From JABFRJ01 sp963847145 (GTDB lineage: Bacteria > Pseudomonadota > Alphaproteobacteria > Rhizobiales > Hyphomicrobiaceae), in the NCBI GenBank assembly GCA_963847145.1, contig CAWJYN010000006.1, forward strand, positions 62,001-126,000: DNA of 64,000 nt. The letters run 5' to 3'. Below are positions 17,912 to 26,235 of the stretch, in pieces. The notes under the pieces were generated by a model. That model was not told where the DNA came from, made no database searches, and saw only the letters and a program-made list of their open reading frames with translations. Within the stretch, counting starts at the first letter, position 1. Each line of letters starts with the position of its first letter. A program made the position numbers and the translations under genes.

Positions 17912-18416
17912 TCTCGAATTCGCTAGCGCTGGCGTGGCTGCCGCGCGCTGTATGGTGGCGCATTTCTATGCGCCATTGAGCCATTTGCCGCCCACAGGCG
18001 AGATCTTGGCAATCGTACAGAAGTGTTTGCAGGCAATCATCGAGGGTGACCGCACGGTCTTCGCCAGCGCACCGCAGTCTTTGTGCGCGCTCGATCAACG
18101 TTCTCAGGTCATTCGAGGTGCGCAGGTTGCCCCAATGCGAAGCACGAGGTGCGTGCGCGAGCGCATCGCGGGTGGCCATTACAAGCAGGGAAGGCGGGAG
18201 ATCGAACGCCGCAAGAGATGACCGATAGGTGCGGTGCGTTACGATCACATGCAAGAGATGCGCGACGCTCACCTCGGCGACGCTCTCTGTGGCAGCATCT
18301 TCATAGGCTTGGTTGCAGCACTCCAGAAGCTCACGGTCGACCCAAATGGCCCGCGAAGTGGCGGGGCGCCCGGCGGGACTGCTGATGGTTTGGCCGCAGC
18401 ATTGGCAGGTCGACAT
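17790..18416 (-). CDS. Clp N-terminal-repeat-like protein, probable N-terminal part of a split gene
   Basis: The ATG at 18416 has AAGG at good spacing and opens MSTCQCCGQTISS, a CxCC Cys-rich start. Residues 30-100 (ELLECCNQAYEDAATESVAE then VSVAHLLHVIV and FDLPPSLLVMATRDALAH) resemble the double helical repeat of ClpA/ClpB N-terminal domains, which bind adaptors and substrates. No AAA+ domain follows. The frame becomes nonsense after SEFES (about 17910) and stops at 17790. A frame one base further on continues into the HhH-type domain. The intact protein would be about 560 residues: Clp-N-like, disordered linker, HhH. Role unknown. Confidence 0.6.
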   Translation of the reverse strand: MSTCQCCGQTISSPAGRPATSRAIWVDRELLECCNQAYEDAATESVAEVSVAHLLHVIVTHRTYRSSLAAFDLPPSLLVMATRDALAHAPRASHWGNLRTSNDLRTLIERAQRLRCAGEDRAVTLDDCLQTLLYDCQDLACGRQMAQWRIEMRHHTARGSHASASEFESAPRRSTTLCTQPLSIGTFCASTTCPHSLRCRSPRPRRRP

Positions 18417-18585
18417 GAAGCACCTTCTGCGTGCGACTGGCGTCCGCCGCCGATCCAGGTGATCTCCGCACAGCCATTTTTCTATGGGCTGAGTTGCGGC
18501 GGCGGTCATCTGTGCTGTCCACAGATTTTTGGAATGGGCAGGTGCGCATCTGCCGTTGTGGACGGTCGGCGATGACCAGCGGCGG

Positions 18586-19581
18586 CTATGCCACTCCGGC
18601 GCGCAACAGGTCATGCACATGCAAGATCCCGACTGGCAGACCATTCTCCACGACGAACATCTGCGTGCGCTTCTTGTCGTTGAACTGTTCCAGGGCGGCT
18701 GACGCGAGCGTGGACGGCAGCAGCGTATTTGGCGTGCGCGTCATGATGTCGGATGCACGCATCGCCAACAGGCCTGCCGACATATGCCGCCGCAAGTCAC
18801 CGTCGGTGATCATGCCAGCCAAACGGCCGGCGGTATCGGTCACGCCAACGCATCCGAAACTCTTGCGGGTCATGACAAGCAGCGCGTCGCTCACGGGCGT
18901 CGCTTCTGAGACCAGCGGCATTTCGGCCGCACTGTGCATGAGGTCGCGCACATACTTGAGACTGGCGCCGAGCTTGCCGCCGGGATGGAAGACTTTGAAG
19001 TCGTGGGCAGAGAAGCCTTTGGCTTCGAGCAGTGCCACGGCAAGCGCGTCGCCCAACGCCAGTTGCATGGTGGTCGACGTGGTCGGTGCGAGGCCGTGCG
19101 GACACGCTTCTTTCGCTTTTGGCAATTCGAGCACCACATCGGCCTGCGTCCCGAGTGCCGACGTGGCTTTTGATGTCATGGCAATCAGCGGAACGCGGAA
19201 ACGCCGCGAATAGGTGATGATGTTGCCGAGCTCGACTGTTTCGCCAGACCAGCTCAGTGCAATGATCGCATCCTCGCGGGTGACCATACCTAGGTCGCCG
19301 TGGCTGGCCTCCGTCGGGTGCACGAAGAACGCCGGGGTTCCCGTCGAGGCCATTGTTGCGGCGATCTTCTGGCCGACATGCCCGCTCTTGCCGATGCCGG
19401 TGACGATGACACGGCCACGGGCGGCTGCCAGCGCGGCGACCGCGGCAGCGAATGGCTGTGCCATCGCCCCGCTGAGAGACGCCTTGAGCTGGCCGAGTCC
19501 CTCGTGCTCGACCGCAAGCGTCCGTAGCGCCGATGCGATGGCTGCGTCGGTCGCGCTGCCGCTCGCGGCTTGAATGCTCAT
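18586..19581 (-). CDS. kdsD: Arabinose-5-phosphate isomerase (KpsF/GutQ family)
   Basis: This 331-residue cytoplasmic enzyme interconverts ribulose-5-phosphate and arabinose-5-phosphate, the first committed step to Kdo for lipopolysaccharide. An N-terminal SIS domain (RVIVTGIGKSGHVGQKIAAT, HPTEASHGDLGMV, SWSGETVE) is followed by two CBS domains (VRDLMH... and DIMTRTP...). HDFKVFHPGGKLG bridges the domains. The start at 19581 has AAGGA seven bases upstream; the longer frame to 19638 is not family-like. Confidence 0.95.
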   Translation of the reverse strand: MSIQAASGSATDAAIASALRTLAVEHEGLGQLKASLSGAMAQPFAAAVAALAAARGRVIVTGIGKSGHVGQKIAATMASTGTPAFFVHPTEASHGDLGMVTREDAIIALSWSGETVELGNIITYSRRFRVPLIAMTSKATSALGTQADVVLELPKAKEACPHGLAPTTSTTMQLALGDALAVALLEAKGFSAHDFKVFHPGGKLGASLKYVRDLMHSAAEMPLVSEATPVSDALLVMTRKSFGCVGVTDTAGRLAGMITDGDLRRHMSAGLLAMRASDIMTRTPNTLLPSTLASAALEQFNDKKRTQMFVVENGLPVGILHVHDLLRAGVA

Positions 19582-19775
19582 GGCGATATCCTTGCCGGGC
19601 GCTGGTGGCGTGATGAGCCTCGTGCGGACCGGTTGCAACCGTGATCCGACTCACCAACTGTCTAACAGAGCGACGACCCGCGCGACAACCTGAGCACTTC
19701 AACTGGGATCATGTCGCATTGCCGGGCGGCACTGCGGGGGCCACCATCGCGGTGTGGCGCTACCGGAGGTGTGCA

Positions 19776-20285
19776 ATGGATACTGTTTCCAGGCTTCCCG
19801 ATGCTTCAAAGCGCGATCTTCTGGCTGGAGCGACCTTCGCTGATGCTTTCAGTATCGATGTCGCAGGGCGCGACATGGATGCCCAAACGGCTGCCGAACG
19901 GGTGTTCGCCGCGGCCCCGGCTTGGGTCAATCGGCTGCTGTGGCTGCGCGATGTTCTGGTGCGGCCGCTCGGCCTCAAAGGCACGGGAGACGAGCGCCTG
20001 CGGGCTGCAGACTACATCGGCTTCTTTCCGTGCCTCAGCAGGACGCCGGCGTGCATCGTGATGGGGTTTGACGACGCGCATCTTGATTTCCGGGTCGCTG
20101 TTGATGTTGCCGGCATTGACGGCGTTGACGGCATGAGCCGGGTGACGGCAACAACGCTGGTGCGGCCGCACAACCTGTTTGGCCGCGCTTATCTCGCCTG
20201 TGTGATGCCGTTTCATAAGCTGATCGTTCCGGCGATGCTGCGCCGACTTCGGCAGCCGGCGCTGGTTCAGACGGACGGCCGATAA
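19776..20285 (+). CDS. DUF2867 family protein
   Basis: This 169-residue protein starts at an ATG with GGAGGT seven bases upstream. The sequence FADAFSIDVAGRDMDAQTAA, the AWVNRLLWLRDVLVRPLGLK segment and the VRPHNLFGRAYLACVMPFHK ending match DUF2867 proteins. These are small soluble alpha/beta proteins of unknown function, sometimes fused to NAD-dependent epimerases. It is divergent from kdsD and upstream of cysK, with no obvious operon partner. Confidence 0.8.
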   Translation: MDTVSRLPDASKRDLLAGATFADAFSIDVAGRDMDAQTAAERVFAAAPAWVNRLLWLRDVLVRPLGLKGTGDERLRAADYIGFFPCLSRTPACIVMGFDDAHLDFRVAVDVAGIDGVDGMSRVTATTLVRPHNLFGRAYLACVMPFHKLIVPAMLRRLRQPALVQTDGR

Positions 20286-20496
20286 GAAAATTGATGCACT
20301 GGGCCGCTGGTTGGGAAACAATCTGACCGTGTGGTCTTGCTTGCGGAGCATGAAATATCGCGAGGTGGCGTTGCTACGCCAATCGCGATGTGTGCGCCGG
20401 CGGCCGTCATGTGCGCGGGGCGGTGACGAGACATTGCATCGGCATGGCTGCTTCCATAGTCTGCGGCCAATATCGCCCCGCACGAAAGGCCCAGCC

Positions 20497-21585
20497 ATGA
20501 CCTTCCCTCCGCCCAAGTCCATTCGCACGACTGCCGGCCGCGGCCAGCTATATGACAGCATTCTCGATACGGTGGGCAACACGCCGTGTGTGCGGATCAA
20601 CTCGCTGGCGCCAAGCCATGTGACGATCTACGTCAAAGCGGAGTTCTTCAATCCAGCCAGTTCGGTGAAGGACCGATTGGCGGCCAACATCATCGAGGCG
20701 GCAGAGCGTGACGGCCGGCTGAAGCCGGGGCAGACCGTGGTGGAGGCGACCAGCGGCAATACCGGCATTGGTCTGGCCATGGTGTGCGCAGCCAAAGGGT
20801 ATCCGTTCGTCGTCACCATGCATGATGGATTTTCGATCGAGCGGCGCAAACTGATGCGCTTTTTTGGCGCTAAAGTTATCCTGACGCCGAAAGCGCACAA
20901 GGCCATCGGCATGTACCAGAAGGCTGTTGAGCTGGCCGAAGCCAACGGCTGGTTCCTGGCCAGTCAGTTCGAGAGCAGCGCCAACGCGGACATCCACGAG
21001 AGTACGACGGGCCGGGAGATCGTTGCCGACTTCAAGGGTCAGCGTCTCGACTACTGGGTGACGGGTTATGGGACCGGTGGCACGGTGTCGGGCGTCGCGC
21101 GGGTGCTGCGCCGCGAGCGGCCGGAGACCAAGATCGTGCTCAGCGAGCCGGCCAACGCTGCGCTGCTGGCAAGTGGCGTTACGCAGCAGCGCGGCAAGAA
21201 CAATGCGCCGACGGTCACTCATCCCGCCTTCACGCCGCATCCGATCCAAGGTTGGACACCAGACTTTATTCCTTACGTCCTGCAGGAAGCGGTCGATAAG
21301 AAGTTTTATGACGAGCTGATCCCTGTTACTGGCCCCGACAGTATCGCCTGGGCGCGCAAGCTGGCGCAGAAGGAAGGTATTCTCACAGGCATCTCCGGCG
21401 GCGGCACATTTGCCATCGCGATGCAGATTGCTGCAAAAGCCGCGCCCGGCTCGATCATTCTTTGCATGCTCCCCGATACCGGCGAACGCTATCTGTCGTC
21501 ACCGCTGTTCGAGGGTATTCCCGAAGAAATGACGGCGGACGAAGTGGGATTGTCGAAATCGACGCCAGGGTATCAGATGGGGTGA
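20497..21585 (+). CDS. cysK: Cysteine synthase A-type PLP enzyme
   Basis: The 362-residue enzyme makes L-cysteine from O-acetylserine and sulfide. Lys58 in SSVKDR is the PLP-binding lysine, TSGNTGIG binds substrate, and GYGTGGTVSG holds the cofactor phosphate. It is about 40 residues longer than the E. coli enzyme, partly from an N-terminal addition (TFPPPKSIRTTAGRG) and partly from the C-terminal segment after LFEGIPEEM. This longer form also occurs in other alphaproteobacteria. The start at 20497 has AAAGG upstream. Regulation is not visible: no S-box or SAM riboswitch found. Confidence 0.93.
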   Translation: MTFPPPKSIRTTAGRGQLYDSILDTVGNTPCVRINSLAPSHVTIYVKAEFFNPASSVKDRLAANIIEAAERDGRLKPGQTVVEATSGNTGIGLAMVCAAKGYPFVVTMHDGFSIERRKLMRFFGAKVILTPKAHKAIGMYQKAVELAEANGWFLASQFESSANADIHESTTGREIVADFKGQRLDYWVTGYGTGGTVSGVARVLRRERPETKIVLSEPANAALLASGVTQQRGKNNAPTVTHPAFTPHPIQGWTPDFIPYVLQEAVDKKFYDELIPVTGPDSIAWARKLAQKEGILTGISGGGTFAIAMQIAAKAAPGSIILCMLPDTGERYLSSPLFEGIPEEMTADEVGLSKSTPGYQMG

Positions 21586-21686
21586 TGCCGCCGCGCAGCG
21601 AATGTCTTCACGCCGCTTCGGAGCTGGACAGTGCGGGAGCGGGCGATTAGCCTTCAATCCATTGTATAGTGATTGGAGATTGATCG

Positions 21687-23240
21687 ATGGCGGATATTTT
21701 TATCAGTTATGCCAAGGATGATCGCGCGACGATCGACGCATTGAGCGAGGACCTGGAGAAGCTCGGTTACTCCCATTGGTACGATGCGGGATTGCTCCCA
21801 GGCCATAGCTGGCGCCAACGGATCAGAAGTGAGATTGAAAAGGCGGCCGTGATTGTTGTTCTCTGGAGCCCGCACTCGGTCAACTCGAAATTCGTGCTCG
21901 ATGAGGTCGATAAAGCCGGAAAGCTCGAAAAACCTGTCATTCCACTTAGAATGAAGGGCTTTGACACCGCGAATCTCCCCTTGGAGCATGGTGAGACGCA
22001 GGCGTGCCTCGTCAGCAATATTGATGCGATCAAGCGGGCGCTTGAGGAGCTGGGCGTCAAAACTCGCCTCGCACCGCAAACACCCACGGCTCCACCGGGT
22101 AAGGGACTTACAGCGCAGACGATCTTCCGTTCCGCTGTGCCCGAACTTACGTTGATTGATCGCACGGCTTCGAACGAAGGCAAGAAGGTCACGACGGCGC
22201 TGGAAATGTCGGGACTGTGCGTCCGGCTCTGTGGCCCCACCCGCTCAGGCAAGACGGTGCTGATTGATCAGGTAATGGCGGACAGGAATGCCTTTTACCT
22301 GTCTGGCGGTGTCATCACCGATCTTGCCTCGTTTCATGACTATCTGGCAGTCCAGCTCGATCCCCCGCTGGCTGTGCCTGCCAATGAAGCAATGCTTATG
22401 ACCAAGGTTCTCGCTGCAAAGCGACCGATCATCGTCGACGACTATCATCGGATCAATCCACAGACGCGTCAGGCATTGATCAAACGGATGCAGACCTTTG
22501 TGGATGCCGATCTTCTTGTGGTGCTCGTGTCGTGGACGGACGTGGACGGAGAACGAATCGAAAAGGATCCAGGGATTGGCGGGCGATCAGAGCATGTGCA
22601 GATGTCACTTTGGACGGAGGCAGATATTCAGCAGATCGGGCAGATCGGCTTTACGGAAGGACTGAAAGTCAAGATCAGCCCACAGACCCTGGCAGCCATT
22701 ACCAAGCAGTCATTCCGAAATCCGTCTTTGATGCAGCAGTACTGCTACGCTGTCGCTGAAAAGTGCGGCGTGCTCAAACCGCAGACGACGCCGAAAACGG
22801 TGTCTATGTCGGCTGACGATCTACATGCTACTTTTGTCGCCGCCTGCAACCAAACGCGGCGTAATTTTGAAGGCTGGATCGAACGGCCAAACGACGAAAA
22901 GCATGACCTCAAGACGGGCCGGCGAACGTCGATCTTTGGCATAATCCTTCTCGCTGTCGCCAAGATGGAGCCCATCCATACGATGACAACGGCGACGCTG
23001 GCGCGCAACATGAAGGATAAGCTGGCAAATAGTGAGTGGGTTACGGGACCGATCGCTGAGAACGCTGTACGCGACTTCATAAAGCGGCTGGAAGGTAATA
23101 CACATCGACACACGGCGATCGATTTTGCGAACGGGAAGCTGCACATTCACCCATTCTTTAAGCGTTATCTCTTATGGGATTTTCTGCCGTCGAAGGGGTA
23201 TCCCTATCCAGACCTGACGGGGTATTCGGACGAAAAATAA
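21687..23240 (+). CDS. TIR domain - STAND-type NTPase protein, candidate immune effector
   Basis: This 517-residue protein has an N-terminal bacterial TIR domain (residues 1-125: ADIFISYAKDD, DAGLLPGHSWRQRI, VIVVLWSPHSV). Glu73 in VLDEVDKAG is at the position of the NADase catalytic glutamate. A Pro-rich linker follows, then a P-loop NTPase with Walker A GPTRSGKT (183-190) and Walker B-like RPIIVDDYH (246-254). The last 190 residues are helical and look like a winged-helix/STAND tail with no recognisable sensor repeats. TIR-NTPases act in antiviral or stress responses by degrading NAD when triggered. It stands alone between cysK and a CitE-like gene, and its base composition looks less GC-rich than its neighbours. 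Confidence 0.88.
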   Translation: MADIFISYAKDDRATIDALSEDLEKLGYSHWYDAGLLPGHSWRQRIRSEIEKAAVIVVLWSPHSVNSKFVLDEVDKAGKLEKPVIPLRMKGFDTANLPLEHGETQACLVSNIDAIKRALEELGVKTRLAPQTPTAPPGKGLTAQTIFRSAVPELTLIDRTASNEGKKVTTALEMSGLCVRLCGPTRSGKTVLIDQVMADRNAFYLSGGVITDLASFHDYLAVQLDPPLAVPANEAMLMTKVLAAKRPIIVDDYHRINPQTRQALIKRMQTFVDADLLVVLVSWTDVDGERIEKDPGIGGRSEHVQMSLWTEADIQQIGQIGFTEGLKVKISPQTLAAITKQSFRNPSLMQQYCYAVAEKCGVLKPQTTPKTVSMSADDLHATFVAACNQTRRNFEGWIERPNDEKHDLKTGRRTSIFGIILLAVAKMEPIHTMTTATLARNMKDKLANSEWVTGPIAENAVRDFIKRLEGNTHRHTAIDFANGKLHIHPFFKRYLLWDFLPSKGYPYPDLTGYSDEK

Positions 23241-23329
23241 CGGGTGCCGGAGTTGCCCGGCCGTGGCATGTCCTATCGATCATCGTTTCTTGCCGCCTGT
23301 GCGGTGGGTTCTCACTGGCAGCGGGTTCC

Positions 23330-24208
23330 ATGCGTTCTCTTCTCTTTGTGCCTGCTGATAGCGAAAAGAAGCTGGGGAAGGCGTTGTCGGTTGGTGCTGA
23401 CTGCCTGATTCTTGATTTAGAGGACGCGGTGGCGCCAGCGCGCAAGGCGGCAGCGCGGCCGCTGGCGGCGGCGTTTGTGCGTGAGACGCGCGGTAAACCC
23501 AATCGCCCCAGACTGTATGTGCGCATCAACGCGCTTGATACGGATGAGTGGGAGGCCGATCTGGCCGCGGTGCTGCCCGCGCAGCCTGATGGCATTATGC
23601 ACCCGAAACCGCGCAGTTCGGAGGATGTCGACCGCCTGGCCATGGCGCTTGATCACGCGGAAGCAAAGGCTGGTATTGCCAGCGGGGCAACACGCATCAT
23701 CGCCATCACCACCGAAGTGCCGATGGCTATCCTCACAATGCCGAGTTATCTGAGCGCTAGTGCGCGGCTCGAAGGCTTGACCTGGGGCGCGGAAGATCTG
23801 TCGGCACTGGTTGGCTCTTCGGTCACGCGTGAGCCTGGCGGCGGCTGGACGTCGCCCTACCGGCTGGCGCGCGATCTCTGCCTGTTCACGGCGCTGGCCG
23901 CAGGCCGGCAGCCGATTGACACGGTTTACGTCGATTTCCGGGACGGCGCTGGCCTGGCTGAGGAAGCGCGCATCGCTGCTCGCGACGGTTTTACCGGCAA
24001 GATGGCGATCCATCCTGATCAAGTTGCCGCTATCAATGACGCGTTCACGCCCAGTGCTGCCGAGATTGGGTGGGCCCATGAAATTGTGGCGCTGTTTCGC
24101 GAAAACCCGGGTGCGGGGGCTCTTTCGCTGCGCGGGCAGATGATCGACCGGCCGCATGCGGTGCGCGCGGCCCGGATCTTGGCGCGGGCTAAGCTCGCTG
24201 GTCTTTGA
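23330..24208 (+). CDS. HpcH/HpaI aldolase-citrate lyase (CitE-like) family enzyme
   Basis: This 292-residue TIM-barrel protein begins MRSLLFVPADSEKKLGKAL, the standard CitE-like start. It contains the metal and CoA-site motifs LILDLEDAVAP, RINALDTDEW, IAITTEV and LTWGAEDLSALVG, and GKMAIHPDQV near the end. Family members cleave or condense CoA-thioesters (citryl-, malyl-, methylmalyl- or citramalyl-CoA). Without citD or citF alongside, it is probably a stand-alone CoA lyase or thioesterase; the substrate is unknown. The ATG at 23330 is chosen because the upstream extension is not family-like. Confidence 0.9.
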   Translation: MRSLLFVPADSEKKLGKALSVGADCLILDLEDAVAPARKAAARPLAAAFVRETRGKPNRPRLYVRINALDTDEWEADLAAVLPAQPDGIMHPKPRSSEDVDRLAMALDHAEAKAGIASGATRIIAITTEVPMAILTMPSYLSASARLEGLTWGAEDLSALVGSSVTREPGGGWTSPYRLARDLCLFTALAAGRQPIDTVYVDFRDGAGLAEEARIAARDGFTGKMAIHPDQVAAINDAFTPSAAEIGWAHEIVALFRENPGAGALSLRGQMIDRPHAVRAARILARAKLAGL

Positions 24209-24237
24209 GCACAGCCACGCCCATCAAGATTTGTGCG

Positions 24238-25020
24238 TCATGCGGCCCCAGCCGCTGATTTGGTGGTGGCAAGAACCACGCCCGCGCGGACATGGGCGAG
24301 GGCCGTAAATGCTGTGCGGCCTAGCGGCAGTGACTCGAGCCGTGCCAGTTTTTGTAAACGCGCATGGCGCAAGCGATAGGCGATATATGACGCTGACAGG
24401 TCGCGCGGCGTGGTTCCAATTGCTTCTTTGAGCAGTTGCCTGGCATGACGGCCGGTGCGGTAGTAGCAGTCCGATTGCATGGCGCGGGTCCCTGCTTCTG
24501 ACCACGCCTGCGCCGACTGTCCTGGGACGCGGTCCAAGCCAAATCCGCAGCGGTGGGACATTGCGAGATAGCGCCGCTGAGCGGCAGGCCGAGCCTGCAG
24601 CCAATGCGCAAAATACAGACCCACATGACCTTCGTACCAGGTATCCGAGAGCGGGAACAAACTCAGGAGAATGCCGTTTGGTTTCAACACTCGAGCGATG
24701 TCTTTCAAGACCATCTGAAGATCGGCGACATGTTCGAAGACCTGATTGGCGATGACCAGATCGAAGTGTGCTTCGGGGAAGGGAAGTTGATTGGAAATCG
24801 AGACGATGGTGCCGGCCAACTCCGGAGGCAGCTGATTCAAGTAGTCGGCATAGCGTCCATCGAAAGTATCGGCGCCAAAGACTTTCAGGCCACGTGCGCG
24901 ACCGAGCTTTACAACGCCACCGGCGCCGCAGCCGTAGTCGAGGATGGTTGGGTCAGACTGCCCAGTCAGTGCGACGCCGGCATCGAGAACGTAGTGGTGA
25001 TTGGCGGCGCCGTGGCTCAT
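24238..25020 (-). CDS. Class I SAM-dependent methyltransferase
   Basis: The 260-residue protein has a Rossmann-type methyltransferase core: motif I ILDYGCGAGG (residues 26-35), the acidic motif II FGADTFDG, HFDLVIANQVFEHV and ARVLKPNGILLSLFP. This is the Methyltransf_11/UbiE-like arrangement. The C-terminal half is helical and Arg-rich and has no specific match. The substrate cannot be told; small molecules, lipids or sugars are all possible. It is convergent with the CitE-like gene. Confidence 0.85.
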   Translation of the reverse strand: MSHGAANHHYVLDAGVALTGQSDPTILDYGCGAGGVVKLGRARGLKVFGADTFDGRYADYLNQLPPELAGTIVSISNQLPFPEAHFDLVIANQVFEHVADLQMVLKDIARVLKPNGILLSLFPLSDTWYEGHVGLYFAHWLQARPAAQRRYLAMSHRCGFGLDRVPGQSAQAWSEAGTRAMQSDCYYRTGRHARQLLKEAIGTTPRDLSASYIAYRLRHARLQKLARLESLPLGRTAFTALAHVRAGVVLATTKSAAGAA

Positions 25021-25280
25021 TCGTCAATTTTCCGTTGGTCAGGTTGGCTGGCTGGCATGTGCGGCGAGACGATAGCACTTTTGTAGAGCTGCGCTTGATA
25101 CCGGAGGAGCGGTACAGATTTTTCAGGCTGCGCTCCAGCTCCACTGCCGTCTGGCCCAGCCGCGCACAAAAGTTTACGAAGACTTAAGATTGGAGGCGCG
25201 TGCGGGCACGGAGTGTGGGAGGGTATCGCGTTGCGGTTGCAAGGCTGCGGCGCGGGTTCTCTGTTGGCGGTTTGTGTTTG

Positions 25281-25709
25281 ATGACGCCGTTTGTGTTTGC
25301 GTTGCGCGGGATTGTGCTGGTGCTGGCGGCGTTGGCCGTGAGCTTGCCGTTAGGCGTTGTCGGCAGTTGGCCAGGTCAGGCGGCGCGGGAACTGACGCTT
25401 GAGCGGGCGCCAGCTGGCGTGCGGCTCGAGATCCTGGTGTTTGAGGCGGAGGCCTGCGCCTACTGCGAAATCTTCCGGCGGGATGTAGCGCCGCGCTACC
25501 GGTTTGCGCCACTGGCTGCGCAGGCGCCGTTGCGGTTCATTGATGTCGGCAAGGTCGATGTGGACCGCATGGGGCTCACGTCGCGGCTCGATATATTGCC
25601 GACGACGGTGCTGTTCAAAGATGGCCGCGAGGTTGAACGCATCACAGGCTTAACGGCAGCGGAGACCTATTACCGGCTGCTGCACTACATGATCTCGAAG
25701 AACGAATAA
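25281..25709 (+). CDS. Membrane-anchored or exported thioredoxin-fold protein
   Basis: The 142-residue protein starts at the ATG at 25281, with an N-terminal hydrophobic segment (FALRGIVLVLAALAVSLPLG). A thioredoxin fold follows with the redox pair CAYC (Cys59, Cys62) in EAEACAYCEIFRRDV and the cis-proline loop ILPTTVLF. It should be a periplasmic disulfide reductase or carrier, close to SoxW/thioredoxin-like proteins. No cytochrome-maturation or sulfur-oxidation gene is nearby. A longer GTG/TTG extension upstream is possible but Arg-rich and not signal-like. Confidence 0.83.
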   Translation: MTPFVFALRGIVLVLAALAVSLPLGVVGSWPGQAARELTLERAPAGVRLEILVFEAEACAYCEIFRRDVAPRYRFAPLAAQAPLRFIDVGKVDVDRMGLTSRLDILPTTVLFKDGREVERITGLTAAETYYRLLHYMISKNE

Positions 25710-25846
25710 CGGGTTCGGCAGCTACGGAATTGAGCGCAATCGTCGAAAATCGGCTGCTGTGAACTTTGCTTTGGCCACAATCTGGCGTAGCCTGATCATG
25801 GCTTTGCCGACCGATCTGGCTTACCCAACCCAAGGAGACTTCGCCG

Positions 25847-26164
25847 ATGACGATCGACCATCATGCCATCTTGAAAAAGTACGCCCCGGCGGCTGACGAA
25901 AAGCACGCCGCCGCCATTATCAAGCATCTTGGCATCGCCATGAAGGGCACCGACAGCCAGCTCGTGGCTTGCTCCAGCAAAGATGAGTTGGCGACAGTGC
26001 GCGAAAGCTGGTTGAAGAAGAAGCTGGCGCTGACGCAGGCTGACGCCGATCTCGACAAGGCGGTGCACGCCGTCTGCGATACGATGAAGGCCGAGAAAGA
26101 CAAGTCGCGCGTGGCGTTTTATTATTTGTTGGCTGCGCACTTCGGCAAACTTGGCGCGCTTTGA
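25847..26164 (+). CDS. DUF2853 family small protein
   Basis: This 105-residue all-helical, Lys/Ala-rich protein matches DUF2853 throughout (YAPAADEKHAAAIIKHLGIA, SWLKKKLALT, FYYLLAAHFGKL). A strong ribosome site AAGGAG precedes the ATG. Function is unknown. It is cytoplasmic and monocistronic by spacing. Confidence 0.87.
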   Translation: MTIDHHAILKKYAPAADEKHAAAIIKHLGIAMKGTDSQLVACSSKDELATVRESWLKKKLALTQADADLDKAVHAVCDTMKAEKDKSRVAFYYLLAAHFGKLGAL

Positions 26165-26235
26165 TCAGACGGTCGATGCCCGGTTGGGTCTGGCCATCGC
26201 TTGACCCAACTTTTTACTCAGGACGTCAGCGCTTC

